DNA of 64,000 bases from Caenimonas sedimenti (GCF_007833165.1 NZ_VOBQ01000019.1:62001-126000); one strand, 5' to 3'; positions 35,000 to 44,703 are shown, numbered from the stretch's first letter. The notes: a model not told the origin generated them from the sequence alone. Numbers and translations: made by a program.

Positions 35000-36027
35000 G
35001 CCGCCACAGCTTCCGGGCGGATCGGGATCACGGCCGGATGCAGGTGGCAGGCCGTCGCTCGGCCGGGGCCGAGCTCCACCAGCGGCGGGCTCTCGCGCTT
35101 GCACACCTCCATCGCCCGCGGGCAGCGCGTGTGGAAAGTGCAGCCCGAAGGCGGGTTCATCACGCTGGGCACTTCGCCGGTGATCACCTGCCGCGGCCGG
35201 GCGGCTTCGGCCTCCGGGTCAGCCACGGGCACCGCCGACAGCAGCGCCTGCGTGTAGGGATGCAGCGGCCGGTCGAACAGCTCGTCGCGGCTGGCGATCT
35301 CGACCACGCGCCCGAGGTACATCACCGCCACGCGATGGCTGATGTGCCGCACCACCGCGAGATCGTGGGCGACGAAGAGGTAGGACAGGCCGAGCCGTTG
35401 CTGCAGTTCCATCAGCACATTCACCACCTGGGCCTGGATCGACACATCGAGAGCGGACACCGGCTCGTCGCAGATCACCAGGCTGGGTTGCAGCGACAGG
35501 GCGCGTGCGATGGCGATGCGCTGCCGTTGGCCGCCGGAAAACTCGTGCGGGTAGCGTTCCGCCATGGCCGGCAGCAGGCCGACGGTGGCGAGCAGCTCGG
35601 CGACACGCTCACGATATTCGGCCTTGCTCGCGCACACGCGATGCACCACGAGCGGCTCGCCGACGATGTCGGCGACCTTCATCCGCGGGTCGAGCGAGCC
35701 GTACGGATCCTGGTAGACCATCTGCATGCGACGCCGGAAGCTGCCCGTGCTGCGGTCCTGCGCCGTGATGTCCTGGCCTTCGAAGTGGATGCGGCCCGCG
35801 GTCACCGGCTGCATGCGCAGCACCGCCAGGGCCGTGGTCGACTTGCCGCAGCCGCTTTCACCGACCAGCCCCAGCGTCTCGCCGCGCCGCACGGAGAACG
35901 AGACGCCGTCGACCGCCTTGACCACCCCCACCTGCTTGCGGCGCACGATGCCGCGCTCGATGGGGAAGTGGACCTTCAGGTCTTCGACGCGCAGCAGCTC
36001 GGCGGCGTCAGGCGGGGGAGAGTTCAT
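34996..36027 (-). CDS. Dipeptide/oligopeptide ABC importer ATPase (DppF/OppF-like)
   Basis: Second ATPase of a peptide-type importer, about 343 residues. Walker A is GESGCGKST, the signature is [15 protein letters not shown] and Walker B is [12 protein letters not shown]. The C-terminal oligopeptide-transporter extension has the iron-sulphur-type [14 protein letters not shown] motif near residue 300. Start assigned at 36027, overlapping the DppD-like gene by 20 bases; an ATG at 36042 is also possible, and neither has a strong ribosome site. It pairs with the DppD-like ATPase to drive the permeases at 38750-40608. Confidence 0.92.
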   Translation of the reverse strand: MNSPPPDAAELLRVEDLKVHFPIERGIVRRKQVGVVKAVDGVSFSVRRGETLGLVGESGCGKSTTALAVLRMQPVTAGRIHFEGQDITAQDRSTGSFRRRMQMVYQDPYGSLDPRMKVADIVGEPLVVHRVCASKAEYRERVAELLATVGLLPAMAERYPHEFSGGQRQRIAIARALSLQPSLVICDEPVSALDVSIQAQVVNVLMELQQRLGLSYLFVAHDLAVVRHISHRVAVMYLGRVVEIASRDELFDRPLHPYTQALLSAVPVADPEAEAARPRQVITGEVPSVMNPPSGCTFHTRCPRAMEVCKRESPPLVELGPGRATACHLHPAVIPIRPEAVAA

Positions 36028-36991
36028 CGCGCAGGCAGGCATGCAGGTGGTCGGCGGAACGATTGTGCAGCAGCGGCCTCTCGCTCCGGCAGGCGGCTCC
36101 CGCGTAGGAGCAGCGTGGTGCGAAAGCGCAGCCGGGCGGCAGCGCCGCCAGGTCCGGCGGCGAGCCTTCGATGGGCACCAGGCGCTCGCCGGCGCGGCCG
36201 TCGAGCCTGGGCACCGAAGCCAGCAGGCCGCGTGTATAGGGGTGGCTGGGCTCGCGATACAACTTGCGCGCAGGCGCCTGCTCGATCACCCGGCCGCCGT
36301 ACATCACCACCACCTTGTCGGCGTAGCGGGCCACCACACCGAGGTCGTGCGTGATGAGGATGAGAGAGGCGCCGGTCTCGCGCGTCAGGTCTTTCAGCAG
36401 GTCGAGGATCTGCGCCTGCACCGTGACGTCGAGCGCGGTGGTCGGCTCGTCCGCGATGATCAGCCGCGGCTGGCAGGCCAGCGCCATGGCGATCATGGCG
36501 CGCTGGCGCATGCCGCCGGAGTACTGGTGCGGCCAGGTGTGGAGGCGCTTGGCCGCGTCGGGAATGCGCACCTTCTCCAGCAGCCCGCGGGCTGCTTCCA
36601 GCGCCGCGGGCCACGAGGCCTTGCGGTGCTGCCGCACCGGTTCACCCACCTGCAGGCCGATGGTGAGCGACGGGTTCAGCGAGTTCATCGGCTCCTGGAA
36701 GATCATGGCGATGCGGTCACCGCGCACCGACTGCATCTGCCTTTCGGACATCTGGAGGAGGTCCTGGCCCTCGAACAGGATCCGCCCCGCGGCGATGCGG
36801 CCGGGCGGCTTCGGGATCAGGCCCAGGATCGACAGCGCCGTGACGCTCTTGCCGGAACCGGACTCGCCGACGATGGCGACCGTCTCGCCCGGCGCCACGT
36901 CGAACGAGACGTCGTCCACGGCCGTCACCTCCCCGCGGTCCGTGCGGAACCGCGTGGTCAGCCCGCGTACCGACAAGAGCGGCTCGGTCAC
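36008..36991 (-). CDS. Dipeptide/oligopeptide ABC importer ATPase (DppD/OppD-like)
   Basis: 327-residue ATPase. It has Walker [10 protein letters not shown] (about 37-45), [23 protein letters not shown], signature [15 protein letters not shown], Walker [13 protein letters not shown] and [13 protein letters not shown]. The C-terminal [14 protein letters not shown] motif supplies the peptide-transporter cysteine cluster. It starts two bases downstream of the binding-protein stop. In this family, substrates include peptides, nickel, opines and some aromatic or glycosidic compounds, so peptide import is not certain. Confidence 0.93.
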   Translation of the reverse strand: MTEPLLSVRGLTTRFRTDRGEVTAVDDVSFDVAPGETVAIVGESGSGKSVTALSILGLIPKPPGRIAAGRILFEGQDLLQMSERQMQSVRGDRIAMIFQEPMNSLNPSLTIGLQVGEPVRQHRKASWPAALEAARGLLEKVRIPDAAKRLHTWPHQYSGGMRQRAMIAMALACQPRLIIADEPTTALDVTVQAQILDLLKDLTRETGASLILITHDLGVVARYADKVVVMYGGRVIEQAPARKLYREPSHPYTRGLLASVPRLDGRAGERLVPIEGSPPDLAALPPGCAFAPRCSYAGAACRSERPLLHNRSADHLHACLRDELSPA

Positions 36992-36992
36992 C

Positions 36993-38708
36993 TCAAAAGC
37001 CCATCTTCTTTTTCATGTCCTGATCGACCCACATGCGCGCATGGATGGGGCCGGGCCGTTCCGCGCCGGCACGCAGTTCGCCACCGTAGTTCTGCACCCA
37101 GGGCCACCAGCCGGTGTACACATAGGGCGTGGGCAGGACGATCACCGGCACTTTCTCCATGATCTGGCGCGACATCAGGCGGACCTTCACCTGGCGCACG
37201 CGCTCGTCACTTTCCGCCAGCACCTCGCCCATTTTCTTGTCGATGTCGGGGTCACTGAACTGCATCGGGTTCCACACCTGGCCCTTGACGAAGCTTTTCC
37301 GGATGGCCGTGGTCGGGTTGGTGTTGCCCAGCCGCATGTAGTAGCCCGGTGCATTGGTCTTCGTCATCATCGCGGAGAAGTAGGCACCGTATTCCAGCAC
37401 CTGGATCTCCATCTTGATGCCGACCTTGGCCAGGTAGGAAGCCACCATCTGCAACAGGTCGCCCTCGACGCTCGACGAGTTGGTCTGCACCTTGAAGGTG
37501 AAGCCGTTGGGGAAGCCCGCCTCGGACAGCAGCTGCTTCGCCTTGGCCGGGTTGTAGCCGTAGATCTCCTTGACGCCTTCGGGCAGGAAATCGAGCGACT
37601 CGTAGTACCCCGTGTAGGTGGGATGCATCGGATAGGCCACCATCTCGGCGTTGCCGCCGTAGTAGGACTTGACGATCTCCTGCTTGTTCACCGCCAGGTT
37701 GAGCGCGCGCCGGACCCGGATGTCGTCGAAAGGCTTCTGGTCCATGCGCATCGCGATGAAATAGCCGGCGTTGTCGAGATAGCGGTTCCACTGCAGCTTG
37801 GGCACCGTCTTCTTCATGTGGTCGGCGTGGCTCCAGCGCACCATTTCCATCACGTCGAGCTTGGCCGTGCGCAGCGCCGTGATCAGGCTCTGTTCGTCAC
37901 GGATGATGCGGTAGGTCACCTTGTCGACGAAGGGCAGCTTGTACTGCTGGCCGCCGATCGTCTCGCTGTCCCAGTACACGGGGTTCTTCGTGTAGACGAG
38001 CGAATTGCCCTGCACATAGTCGGCCAGCTGGAAGGGGCCGGTGCCGGTGACGTTCTTCCAGTTCGCGGCGCCCGCGGTGACGACTTCCTTGGGAACGATG
38101 CCGGAGTAGTAGCCCCAGCCGAAGCGATAGTCCCATTCGGCGTTGTAGCTTTTCAGGAAGAAGGTGACCTGGTGCTTGCCATTCGCCTCGACCTTCTCGA
38201 CGTGGTCGAAGTAGCCCGGGATCTTCTTCGGGCTCTTGTTCAGGTAGTCGAAGCTGAACACCACGTCGTCGGCGGTGAACTCACGCGACTCCATCACGCC
38301 GGCCTTGGCCGGGAACATCACCCCTTTGCGCAATTGGACCTCGACCCGCAGCGGGCTCTGCTTCATCTCCCATTTCTCGGCCAGCTCGCCACGCATGCCG
38401 TCGGTGGGCAGCCAGGCGTCGGCCGTGAATGTGTAGGCGCCGCCGTTGCGGCGCGACTTCTTCAGGTCGGCCGTGAACAGCTGCTCGAAGGCCAGGCCGG
38501 TGTCCTGCGAGTGTTTCCAGGCCCACGCCGCGGGATCCGGCGACATCGGCGACACCGTGGCGAACACGTTGCCGATGTTGAGTTCGCCGCCGTACTGCGG
38601 CTTGGCGCCCTGGGCGGACGCAGCGGGTGCGGCCGCGACAAGCGCGGCGGCCACCGCGGAATGAACGAGCAGCGCACGGCGACCTCGCGCGGCAGGGAAA
38701 GCTTTCAT
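36993..38708 (-). CDS. ABC importer periplasmic binding protein (family 5, DppA/OppA-like)
   Basis: 571-residue family 5 solute-binding protein. A signal peptide (ALLVHSAVAAALVAAAPAASAQG) is followed by PQYGGELNIGNVFATVSP. Later signatures are FTADDVVFSFDYL, TGTGPFQLADYV and VRRALNLAVNKQEIV. It is a little longer than the usual 500-540 residues. ATG 38708 has AGGAG upstream; the open frame extending into the permease region is rejected. It delivers the ligand to the two permeases just upstream in the operon. Confidence 0.93.
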   Translation of the reverse strand: MKAFPAARGRRALLVHSAVAAALVAAAPAASAQGAKPQYGGELNIGNVFATVSPMSPDPAAWAWKHSQDTGLAFEQLFTADLKKSRRNGGAYTFTADAWLPTDGMRGELAEKWEMKQSPLRVEVQLRKGVMFPAKAGVMESREFTADDVVFSFDYLNKSPKKIPGYFDHVEKVEANGKHQVTFFLKSYNAEWDYRFGWGYYSGIVPKEVVTAGAANWKNVTGTGPFQLADYVQGNSLVYTKNPVYWDSETIGGQQYKLPFVDKVTYRIIRDEQSLITALRTAKLDVMEMVRWSHADHMKKTVPKLQWNRYLDNAGYFIAMRMDQKPFDDIRVRRALNLAVNKQEIVKSYYGGNAEMVAYPMHPTYTGYYESLDFLPEGVKEIYGYNPAKAKQLLSEAGFPNGFTFKVQTNSSSVEGDLLQMVASYLAKVGIKMEIQVLEYGAYFSAMMTKTNAPGYYMRLGNTNPTTAIRKSFVKGQVWNPMQFSDPDIDKKMGEVLAESDERVRQVKVRLMSRQIMEKVPVIVLPTPYVYTGWWPWVQNYGGELRAGAERPGPIHARMWVDQDMKKKMGF

Positions 38709-38749
38709 CGGTCGTGTCTCCTGGTGGTGATGGACTTCGCGCGGCCGCT

Positions 38750-39652
38750 TCAGCGGCTGCCGCGCATGCGGGGATCGAGCAGGTCGCGCAGGGCGTCGCC
38801 GAACACGTTGGTGGCGTAGACGACGGCGGTGAGGCACAGGCCCGGCGCGAGCGCCAGCCAGGGCCCCTGGAACATGTAGGTGCGGCCGCCCCCGGAGAGC
38901 ATCGAGCCCCAGGTCGGCGCGGGCGGCGGCACGCCCAGGCCCAGGAACGACAGGCCCGATTCGGCCAGGATCACCGTGCCCACGCGGGTGGTGAACAGCA
39001 CGATGATGGGCGGCAGCACGTTGGGCAGGATGTGCCGCAGCAGGATGCGCAGCGACGAAGCGCCGGTGGACTGCGCCGCATGGACGTACATCTGCTCGCG
39101 CGCGCCGATCACCGAACTGCGGACGATGCGTGAGCCGCCGATGCCCAGCAGCAGCGCCAGCGTTCCGATGATCTGCGGCATCCCGGGGCCGATGACGGAC
39201 ACCACCACGATCAGGATGATCAGGTCCGGGAAGCTCATCCACGCGTCGACAAAGCGCTGCGTCAGCATGTCGAGCTTGCCGCCGAAATAGCCGCTGACGA
39301 TGCCGACGACCGCGGAGATCAACGTGGCGAGTGCCGCCGCGCTGCAGCCGATGATGACGGACAGCTGCGCCCCGTGGATGCAGCGGGACAGGACGTCGCG
39401 GCCCAGGTTGTCGGTGCCGAACCAATGCTCCCATGAGGGCGCGAGCAGGCGCTCGGCCGGAGCGATGTCGTTGAAGCCGTAGGGCGAAATCCAGGGAGCG
39501 AAGATGCCCACGAACAGGAAGACCAGCATCAGCACCCCGCCGGCCGCGCCCAGCGGCTTGTCGCGGAACAAGCGGCGCAGGAACCCGGGCGCGCGCCTCG
39601 GCAGGTCGGGCGCGGAGGCGACGGGCCCCGCCTCGGAAACGACGGCGGCCAT
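38750..39652 (-). CDS. ABC importer permease (DppC/OppC-like)
   Basis: 300-residue inner-membrane permease. The N-terminal cytoplasmic segment is followed by a first helix (LGAAGGVLMLVFLFVGIFAPWI), then HWFGTDNLGRDVLSR, the DppC hallmark. The EAA loop is YVHAAQSTGASSLRILLRHILPN, and the final helices include LAESGLSFLGLGVPPP. Its ATG at 39652 shares one base with the DppB-like stop (TGATG). Confidence 0.94.
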   Translation of the reverse strand: MAAVVSEAGPVASAPDLPRRAPGFLRRLFRDKPLGAAGGVLMLVFLFVGIFAPWISPYGFNDIAPAERLLAPSWEHWFGTDNLGRDVLSRCIHGAQLSVIIGCSAAALATLISAVVGIVSGYFGGKLDMLTQRFVDAWMSFPDLIILIVVVSVIGPGMPQIIGTLALLLGIGGSRIVRSSVIGAREQMYVHAAQSTGASSLRILLRHILPNVLPPIIVLFTTRVGTVILAESGLSFLGLGVPPPAPTWGSMLSGGGRTYMFQGPWLALAPGLCLTAVVYATNVFGDALRDLLDPRMRGSR

Positions 39653-40608
39653 CAGCGGTACCTCACCTTGGGATCGAGCAGGCCATAGCTCAGGTCGACC
39701 AGCAGGTTGATCAGCATCACCGCGACGCCGACCACCAGGAACACACCGGTGATGATCGGGTAGTCGCGCTGGTTCACCGCATCCAGCAGCAGCAGGCCCA
39801 TGCCCGGGATCACGAAGATCTGCTCGATGATGACGGCCCCGCCGATCAGCAGGGGCGCCTGCAGGCCCACCAGCGTGATCACCGGCACCATGGCATTGCG
39901 CAGCGCGTGCCGGTTCACCACCAGCCGCTGCGGCAGCCCCTTGGCCCACGCGGTGCGGATGTAGTCCTGCCGCAGCACCTCGAGCATCATCGTGCGGGTG
40001 AGCCGCATCGTGATGGCCGACAGCGATGCGCCCAGCACCACGGCCGGCAGCAGCATCTGCTTCAGGTTCTGCAGCGGCGCGTCGGAGAAGCGCACGAAGT
40101 TCACCTCGGGCGACCAGCCCCACCAGACGGCGGGGAACACGATCACCATGGTCGCCAGCCAGAAGCTGGGGATCGCCAGCAGCAGGATCGAGAAGGAACG
40201 CGCGATGTAGTCGCCGGCCGTGTCCTGGCGGAGCGCCGAATAGGCGCCGATCGGCAGTGCGATGAGCAACGCGACGACCAGCGCGAGCAGGCCCAGCTCG
40301 AAGGTGACGGGGAGGCGCGCGAGCAGCAGCTGCGTCACCGGGGCGTCCTGCCAGAGCGACTTGCCCAGGTCCCCGCGCAAGAGGATGTCGCCCACCCAGC
40401 GCAGGTACTGGACGGCGAGGGGGCGGTCGAGCCCCAGCGCCTGCTCGATCTGTTCGCGGTTCTTGCGGTCGGCCGAGACGTCGTTCTGGCTGAGCATCAG
40501 GTCGATCACATCCCCCGGGATCAACCGGATCGTCATGAAGACGATCAGCGACGCCAGCACCATCGTGGGCAGCAGCGCGAGCAGCCGGCGGGCGAGATAG
40601 GCGCCCAT
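39652..40608 (-). CDS. ABC importer permease (DppB/OppB-like)
   Basis: 318-residue inner-membrane permease, first gene of the six-gene minus-strand operon. MGAYLARRLLALLPTMVLASLIVF is the usual DppB start, LIPGDVIDLML follows, and the EAA loop is YIRTAWAKGLPQRLVVNRHALRNA. Start at 40608 is preferred to an upstream extension that lacks membrane character. A 233-base divergent region with several small inverted repeats separates it from the SDR gene. Confidence 0.94.
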   Translation of the reverse strand: MGAYLARRLLALLPTMVLASLIVFMTIRLIPGDVIDLMLSQNDVSADRKNREQIEQALGLDRPLAVQYLRWVGDILLRGDLGKSLWQDAPVTQLLLARLPVTFELGLLALVVALLIALPIGAYSALRQDTAGDYIARSFSILLLAIPSFWLATMVIVFPAVWWGWSPEVNFVRFSDAPLQNLKQMLLPAVVLGASLSAITMRLTRTMMLEVLRQDYIRTAWAKGLPQRLVVNRHALRNAMVPVITLVGLQAPLLIGGAVIIEQIFVIPGMGLLLLDAVNQRDYPIITGVFLVVGVAVMLINLLVDLSYGLLDPKVRYR

Positions 40609-40696
40609 CTCAGCAGGCCGCGCGCAATGGGCAGCCGGCGCGGCGAAGGCGCGGATTTCTGGACATGCAGCTTGTCTCCTGCGTGACGTTTTAGAG

Positions 40697-40756
40697 TTCG
40701 CGGTATGGCCGCGAAACGGGTTATAGACCAGAATGCCGGCAGGGAACAGACCCTGC
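40697..40756. promoter_or_regulatory. Inverted repeats between the peptide-type ABC operon and the SDR/dehydrogenase operon
   Basis: TTCGCGG (40697-40703) and CCGCGAA (40709-40715) form a perfect 7-bp inverted repeat with a five-base centre. GCAGGG (40739-40744) and CCCTGC (40751-40756) form another with a six-base centre. A third CCCTG/CAGGG pair lies at 40770-40781. They are in the middle of the divergent region, the place expected for operators. The tandem TetR protein is a candidate ligand. Confidence 0.35.
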
Positions 40757-40841
40757 ATTCGAATACCAACCCTGCTCAGGGAAAGCACCGATGCCGCCGC
40801 CCGCAGGGCGGGCCGCGGCATCCAAGGAAGGACGTGGAGAC

Positions 40842-41606
40842 ATGAATTTGTTCGACTTGTCGGGCAAGGTGGCCGTCGTCACCGGCTCGTCGCGCGGCAT
40901 CGGCCGCGCCATCGCCGAGCGGCTCGCGGAGCACGGTGCGCGCGTGGTCATCTCATCGCGCAAGGAGGACGCCTGCGAGACGGTGGCCGCCGCGATCAAT
41001 GAGAAGTTCGGCGAGGGGCGCGCGACCGCCATCGCAGCCAGCATCTCTTCCAAGGACGCGCTGCAGCAACTGGTGCAACGCACCAACGACGCTTTCGGCC
41101 GCATCGACGTGCTGGTATGCAACGCCGCCAGCAATCCCTACTACGGCCCGATGGCAGGCATCACCGACGACCAGTTCCGCAAGATCCTGGAGAACAACGT
41201 CATCAGCAACCACTGGCTGATCGGCATGTGCGCGCCGCAGATGGCCGAGCGCAAGGACGGCTCGGTGATCATCGTGTCCTCGGTCGGTGGCCTGCGCGGC
41301 AGCACCACGATCGGCGCGTACAACGTTTCGAAGGCCGCCGACTTCCAACTCGCCCGCAACCTCGCGCATGAATGGGGCCCGCACAATGTTCGCATCAACT
41401 GCATCGCCCCCGGGCTGGTGAAAACCGATTTCGCCAAGGCCTTGTGGGAGGATCCGGTGCGGCTGGAGCGTGTCACGAAGCATGTCCCCCTGCGCCGCAT
41501 CGGCGAGCCCGACGAGATCGCCGGTGCGGCTGTGTTCCTGGCATCCCGCGCCTCCAGCTTCGTCACCGGCACGACCATCGTGTGCGACGGCGGCGACACC
41601 ATTTGA
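40842..41606 (+). CDS. Short-chain dehydrogenase/reductase
   Basis: 254-residue SDR. The cofactor motif is TGSSRGIGRAI at about 15-25; NAASNPYYGP replaces the usual NNAG; the catalytic serine is in IIVSSVGG, and YNVSKAADF holds the Tyr/Lys pair. SSRKE after the second strand suggests NADP preference, typical of carbonyl reductases of this subgroup. It leads an operon with two acyl-CoA dehydrogenases, ten bases ahead of the first. ATG 40842 follows a purine-rich ribosome site (AAGGAAGGACGTGGAGAC). Confidence 0.9.
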   Translation: MNLFDLSGKVAVVTGSSRGIGRAIAERLAEHGARVVISSRKEDACETVAAAINEKFGEGRATAIAASISSKDALQQLVQRTNDAFGRIDVLVCNAASNPYYGPMAGITDDQFRKILENNVISNHWLIGMCAPQMAERKDGSVIIVSSVGGLRGSTTIGAYNVSKAADFQLARNLAHEWGPHNVRINCIAPGLVKTDFAKALWEDPVRLERVTKHVPLRRIGEPDEIAGAAVFLASRASSFVTGTTIVCDGGDTI

Positions 41607-41616
41607 GGAACAATCC

Positions 41617-42801
41617 ATGAACGACACCTTGACCGGCTTCCGCCAGGAAGCCCGTGCCTGGCTCGAAGCCAATTGCCCGCCCGAGATGCGGCAACCAGCC
41701 AAAAGCGAAGCCGATGTCTGCTGGGGCGGCAAGCGCTTCCGCTTCCAGAGCGACGCCCAGCGCGAGTGGATGCAGCGCATGGGCGAGCGCGGCTGGACCG
41801 TGCCCACCTGGCCGCGCGAGTACGGCGGTGGCGGGCTGACCCATGCCGAGGCGGCGGTCCTGCGCGAGGAGATGGCCGCGCTCAAGTGCCGCACGCCGCT
41901 GCAAAGCTTCGGCATCTGGATGCTGGGCCCCGCGCTTCTCAAGTACGGCAGCGAAGAGCAGAAGCGGCATGACCTGCGGCAGATCGCGCGTGGCGAAATC
42001 CGCTGGTGCCAGGGCTATTCCGAACCGAACGCCGGCTCCGACCTGGCGTTGCTCGCGACCAAGGCCGAAGTCCGGGACGATCACTTCATCGTGAACGGCC
42101 AGAAGATCTGGACTTCCTACGCCGACGAGGCCGACTGGATCTTCTGCCTGGTGCGCACGGACACCGCGAAGAAGCATACCGGCATCAGCTTCGTGCTGAT
42201 CGACATGACGACGCCTGGCGTCAGTACCCGGCCGATCAAGCTGATCTCGGGCAAGTCGCCCTTCTGCGAGACCTTCTTCGACGACGTGAAGGTGCCGCTG
42301 GCCAACCTGGTCGGCGAGCTGAACGCCGGCTGGACGATCGCCAAGTACCTGCTCACGCATGAGCGCGAGATGATCAGCGCGATCGGCGAGCGCTCCGCCC
42401 CGCCCGCACTGGGCAAGTTCGCGGCGGAACGCGTCGGCCGCGACGCTGCCGGGCGGCTCGACGATCCGGTGCTGCGCGCCGAGATCGCGCGCTTCGAGGT
42501 GGACGAAGCCGCATTCCGCGCCTGGCTGCAGATGTTCGGGCAGCAGATGCGCGCCGGGCAGGCCAACCCGGCGATGTCGTCCGCGCTCAAGTACTACGGC
42601 GCGGAGCTGAACAAGCGCCGGCTGGAGCTGATGATGGCCGCGGGTGGTGCGCTGGCGCTCGAATGGGAAGGCGCCGCCTCGCAGGAAGGAACGCTCGCCC
42701 GCAGCTGGCTGCGCAGCAAGGGCAACTCGATCGAAGGCGGCACGAGCGAAGTCCAGCTGAACGTGGTGGCCAAGCGGTTGCTGGGCCTGCCCGGCGCATG
42801 A
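41617..42801 (+). CDS. Acyl-CoA dehydrogenase, subunit retaining the catalytic Glu region
   Basis: 394-residue FAD-dependent dehydrogenase. It has the FAD/substrate block YSEPNAGSDLALLAT, the second block VNGQKIWTSYADEADWIF, and a C-terminal NSIEGGTSEVQLNVVAKRLLG where the glutamate-bearing E-G-x-T-S-E signature is kept. It lies 13 bases before a second, divergent acyl-CoA dehydrogenase. This architecture resembles the heteromeric ACADs of steroid and aromatic side-chain degradation (ChsE-type). Substrate not determinable. Confidence 0.9.
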   Translation: MNDTLTGFRQEARAWLEANCPPEMRQPAKSEADVCWGGKRFRFQSDAQREWMQRMGERGWTVPTWPREYGGGGLTHAEAAVLREEMAALKCRTPLQSFGIWMLGPALLKYGSEEQKRHDLRQIARGEIRWCQGYSEPNAGSDLALLATKAEVRDDHFIVNGQKIWTSYADEADWIFCLVRTDTAKKHTGISFVLIDMTTPGVSTRPIKLISGKSPFCETFFDDVKVPLANLVGELNAGWTIAKYLLTHEREMISAIGERSAPPALGKFAAERVGRDAAGRLDDPVLRAEIARFEVDEAAFRAWLQMFGQQMRAGQANPAMSSALKYYGAELNKRRLELMMAAGGALALEWEGAASQEGTLARSWLRSKGNSIEGGTSEVQLNVVAKRLLGLPGA

Positions 42802-42814
42802 GAAGGAGCAAGCG

Positions 42815-43936
42815 ATGACCTGGATTCCCAATGAAGAGCGCACGATGCTGCGCGACAGCGCGCAGACCTTCCTGCGCGAACGCGCACCGGTGACGCACCT
42901 GCGCCGGTTGCGCGATTCGAACGATGAGCGTGGCTACGCGCCTGGCCTCTGGCGCGCCTTTGCGGAGCAGGGCTACAGCGCGACGCTGGTGCCCGAGGCC
43001 CACGGCGGGCTCGGGCTCGGCATCGTCGAAGCCGGCCTGCTCGCGGAGCAGATCGGGCACACGCTGGCCCCCACGCCCTTCTTCTCCACCGCGGTCCTGG
43101 CGGCGTGGCTGTTGAAGACGGCCGGCAGCGAGGCGCAGCAGCAAGCCTGGCTGCCCCGCATCGCCTCCGCGGAGGCGATCCTCGCGCTCGCCGTGGACGA
43201 GCAGCCGCGGCACAAACCGTCGCGCATCGACGCGAGCGCCGTGCTGTCGGACGGCCGCTGGCGGGTCGACGGCCAGAAGCTCCTGGTCGTCGATGGCCAT
43301 GTCGCCGATGCGTTGATCGTGGCGGCGCGCAGTGCGCAGGGCATCGTGCTGTTGCTGGTGCCTGCGGACGCCGGCGGCCTGGTGATCGAGCGCACGGTGA
43401 TGGCGGACGCGCACAACGCGGCCCGCGTGACGCTCAAGGGTGTGCAACTCGCCGAAAGCGCGTTGGTCGGCACGGTCGATAGCGGCGGCGGCTTGCTGGA
43501 GCAAGTGCTGGACGTCGGCCGTGCCATCGCCGCGGCCGAGCTGCTGGGCATCGCCGACGAAGTGTTCGAGCGCACCACGACCTACCTCAAGGAGCGCCGG
43601 CAGTTCGACAGGATCATCGGCGAGTTCCAGGCCCTGCAGCACCGCGCGGCGGAGCTGTTCTGCGACCTGGAGCTGACGCGGGCGATCGTGCGGCAGGCGC
43701 TGCAAGCGCTCGACGACGGTTCAGCGACAGCGCCGCTGCGCGTGGCGCAAGCCAAGGCCCGCGCCAGCCTCACCGCCAATCGCGCGGTGCAGGAAGGCGT
43801 GCAGCTGCATGGCGGCATCGGCATGACCGATGAGCTCGACATGGGCCTGTTCATGAAGCGGGCCCGGGTGCTGCAGGAACTGTTCGGGGATGCGTTCGCG
43901 CAGATGGACCGGGCCGCGGTGTTGTCAGGCTACTGA
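42815..43936 (+). CDS. Acyl-CoA dehydrogenase, partner subunit lacking the C-terminal catalytic signature
   Basis: 373-residue acyl-CoA dehydrogenase homologue. The N-terminal helical domain, a reduced middle domain (VDGQKLLVVDGHVADALIV) and the C-terminal GVQLHGGIGMTDELDMGLFMKRARVLQELFGD are present. The EGTSE-type segment with the catalytic glutamate is absent, as is the motif rich in FAD contacts seen in the preceding gene. This fits a non-catalytic or half-site subunit of a heteromer. AGAAGGAG provides a good ribosome site for ATG 42815. Confidence 0.88.
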   Translation: MTWIPNEERTMLRDSAQTFLRERAPVTHLRRLRDSNDERGYAPGLWRAFAEQGYSATLVPEAHGGLGLGIVEAGLLAEQIGHTLAPTPFFSTAVLAAWLLKTAGSEAQQQAWLPRIASAEAILALAVDEQPRHKPSRIDASAVLSDGRWRVDGQKLLVVDGHVADALIVAARSAQGIVLLLVPADAGGLVIERTVMADAHNAARVTLKGVQLAESALVGTVDSGGGLLEQVLDVGRAIAAAELLGIADEVFERTTTYLKERRQFDRIIGEFQALQHRAAELFCDLELTRAIVRQALQALDDGSATAPLRVAQAKARASLTANRAVQEGVQLHGGIGMTDELDMGLFMKRARVLQELFGDAFAQMDRAAVLSGY

Positions 43937-43946
43937 CTCAAGCGGG

Positions 43947-44147
43947 CTACGCATCCTTCCCGCTCTTCTTGCCCGCGGAAAGACAACCGCGGAGCACCTC
44001 GGAGCGCTCCTTGCCTGTCTTTCCCGAGGCAGTGGCCTCCTTCTGGCAAAGCGCCATGCGGTTGGGCTGCGGCGTTTTCGCAGCTTCGGCGGCCTGGGCG
44101 AGCGAGCAGCCAACAGCGAGGAGGACGAGGGTGATGAGTTGCTTCAT
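43947..44147 (-). CDS. PsiF-repeat small secreted protein
   Basis: 66-residue periplasmic protein. A signal peptide covers about residues 1-20 (MKQLITLVLLAVGCSLAQAA). One PsiF-type repeat follows (NRMALCQKEATASGKTGKER, with Cys34 and Cys55). E. coli PsiF carries two such repeats and is phosphate-starvation inducible, but its function is unknown. GGAG lies upstream of ATG 44147. The longer open frame to 44357 is rejected because the signal peptide would be internal. It converges on the dehydrogenase gene, ten bases apart. Confidence 0.8.
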   Translation of the reverse strand: MKQLITLVLLAVGCSLAQAAEAAKTPQPNRMALCQKEATASGKTGKERSEVLRGCLSAGKKSGKDA

Positions 44148-44421
44148 GGGGTTCTCCGAAGCGCGGGATTGCGCAGCCGGATCTTCGGCCGTCCGGCGCG
44201 CGATCTCCAGCGACAAAATCGCCGTCCGCGTGTGATGGATTGACAGGCCCCCCGCAGGTCGTGCCGTGCAGGCTCGGATGCACAAGGTCGCGATCGGCGC
44301 GCGCGTCGCCAGAGGCGGTGTTCCCTGAGCGGTTCCGGCCGACTCGCTTGTCGTCATTGGGCCTACGCCGACGTCCCGTCACCGCGCGATCATGGAGGCT
44401 CGATCCTGCAAGGAGAGCACC

Positions 44422-44703
44422 ATGCGCAAATTCGTCTGCATTCTCGCGAGTGGCCTGATGGCTGCGTCGTTCGGCCTCCACGCCGAAGGCAAATCCACTT
44501 CGGGGGGCGTGCACGCCGGCAACGGAAGCGGCGCCGACTGGGGCGGGTCCCCCACGGTGATCTGCCCCGAAGGCCTGGCAGCCAAGAACAACGAGTGCAG
44601 CCCTCCAGGCAAGCGCAAAGCGCTGACCGCTGCGAGCACCAGCACCACGAAGAAGCCGGCGAAGAAGTCAGCCACCACGACGCTGGGCGCCGCGGCGCGA
44701 TAG
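44422..44703 (+). CDS. Unrecognised small secreted protein with Lys/Thr/Ser-rich tail
   Basis: 93 residues, not recognised. A signal peptide (MRKFVCILASGLMAASFGLH) is followed by a Gly/Ser-rich stretch with two cysteines (Cys48 and Cys59) and then a basic low-complexity tail (KRKALTAASTSTTKKPAKKS). AAGGAG seven bases before ATG 44422 supports real translation. It lies 39 bases before the ABC1-type kinase gene. The 274-base region upstream shows no clear promoter. Confidence 0.6.
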   Translation: MRKFVCILASGLMAASFGLHAEGKSTSGGVHAGNGSGADWGGSPTVICPEGLAAKNNECSPPGKRKALTAASTSTTKKPAKKSATTTLGAAAR

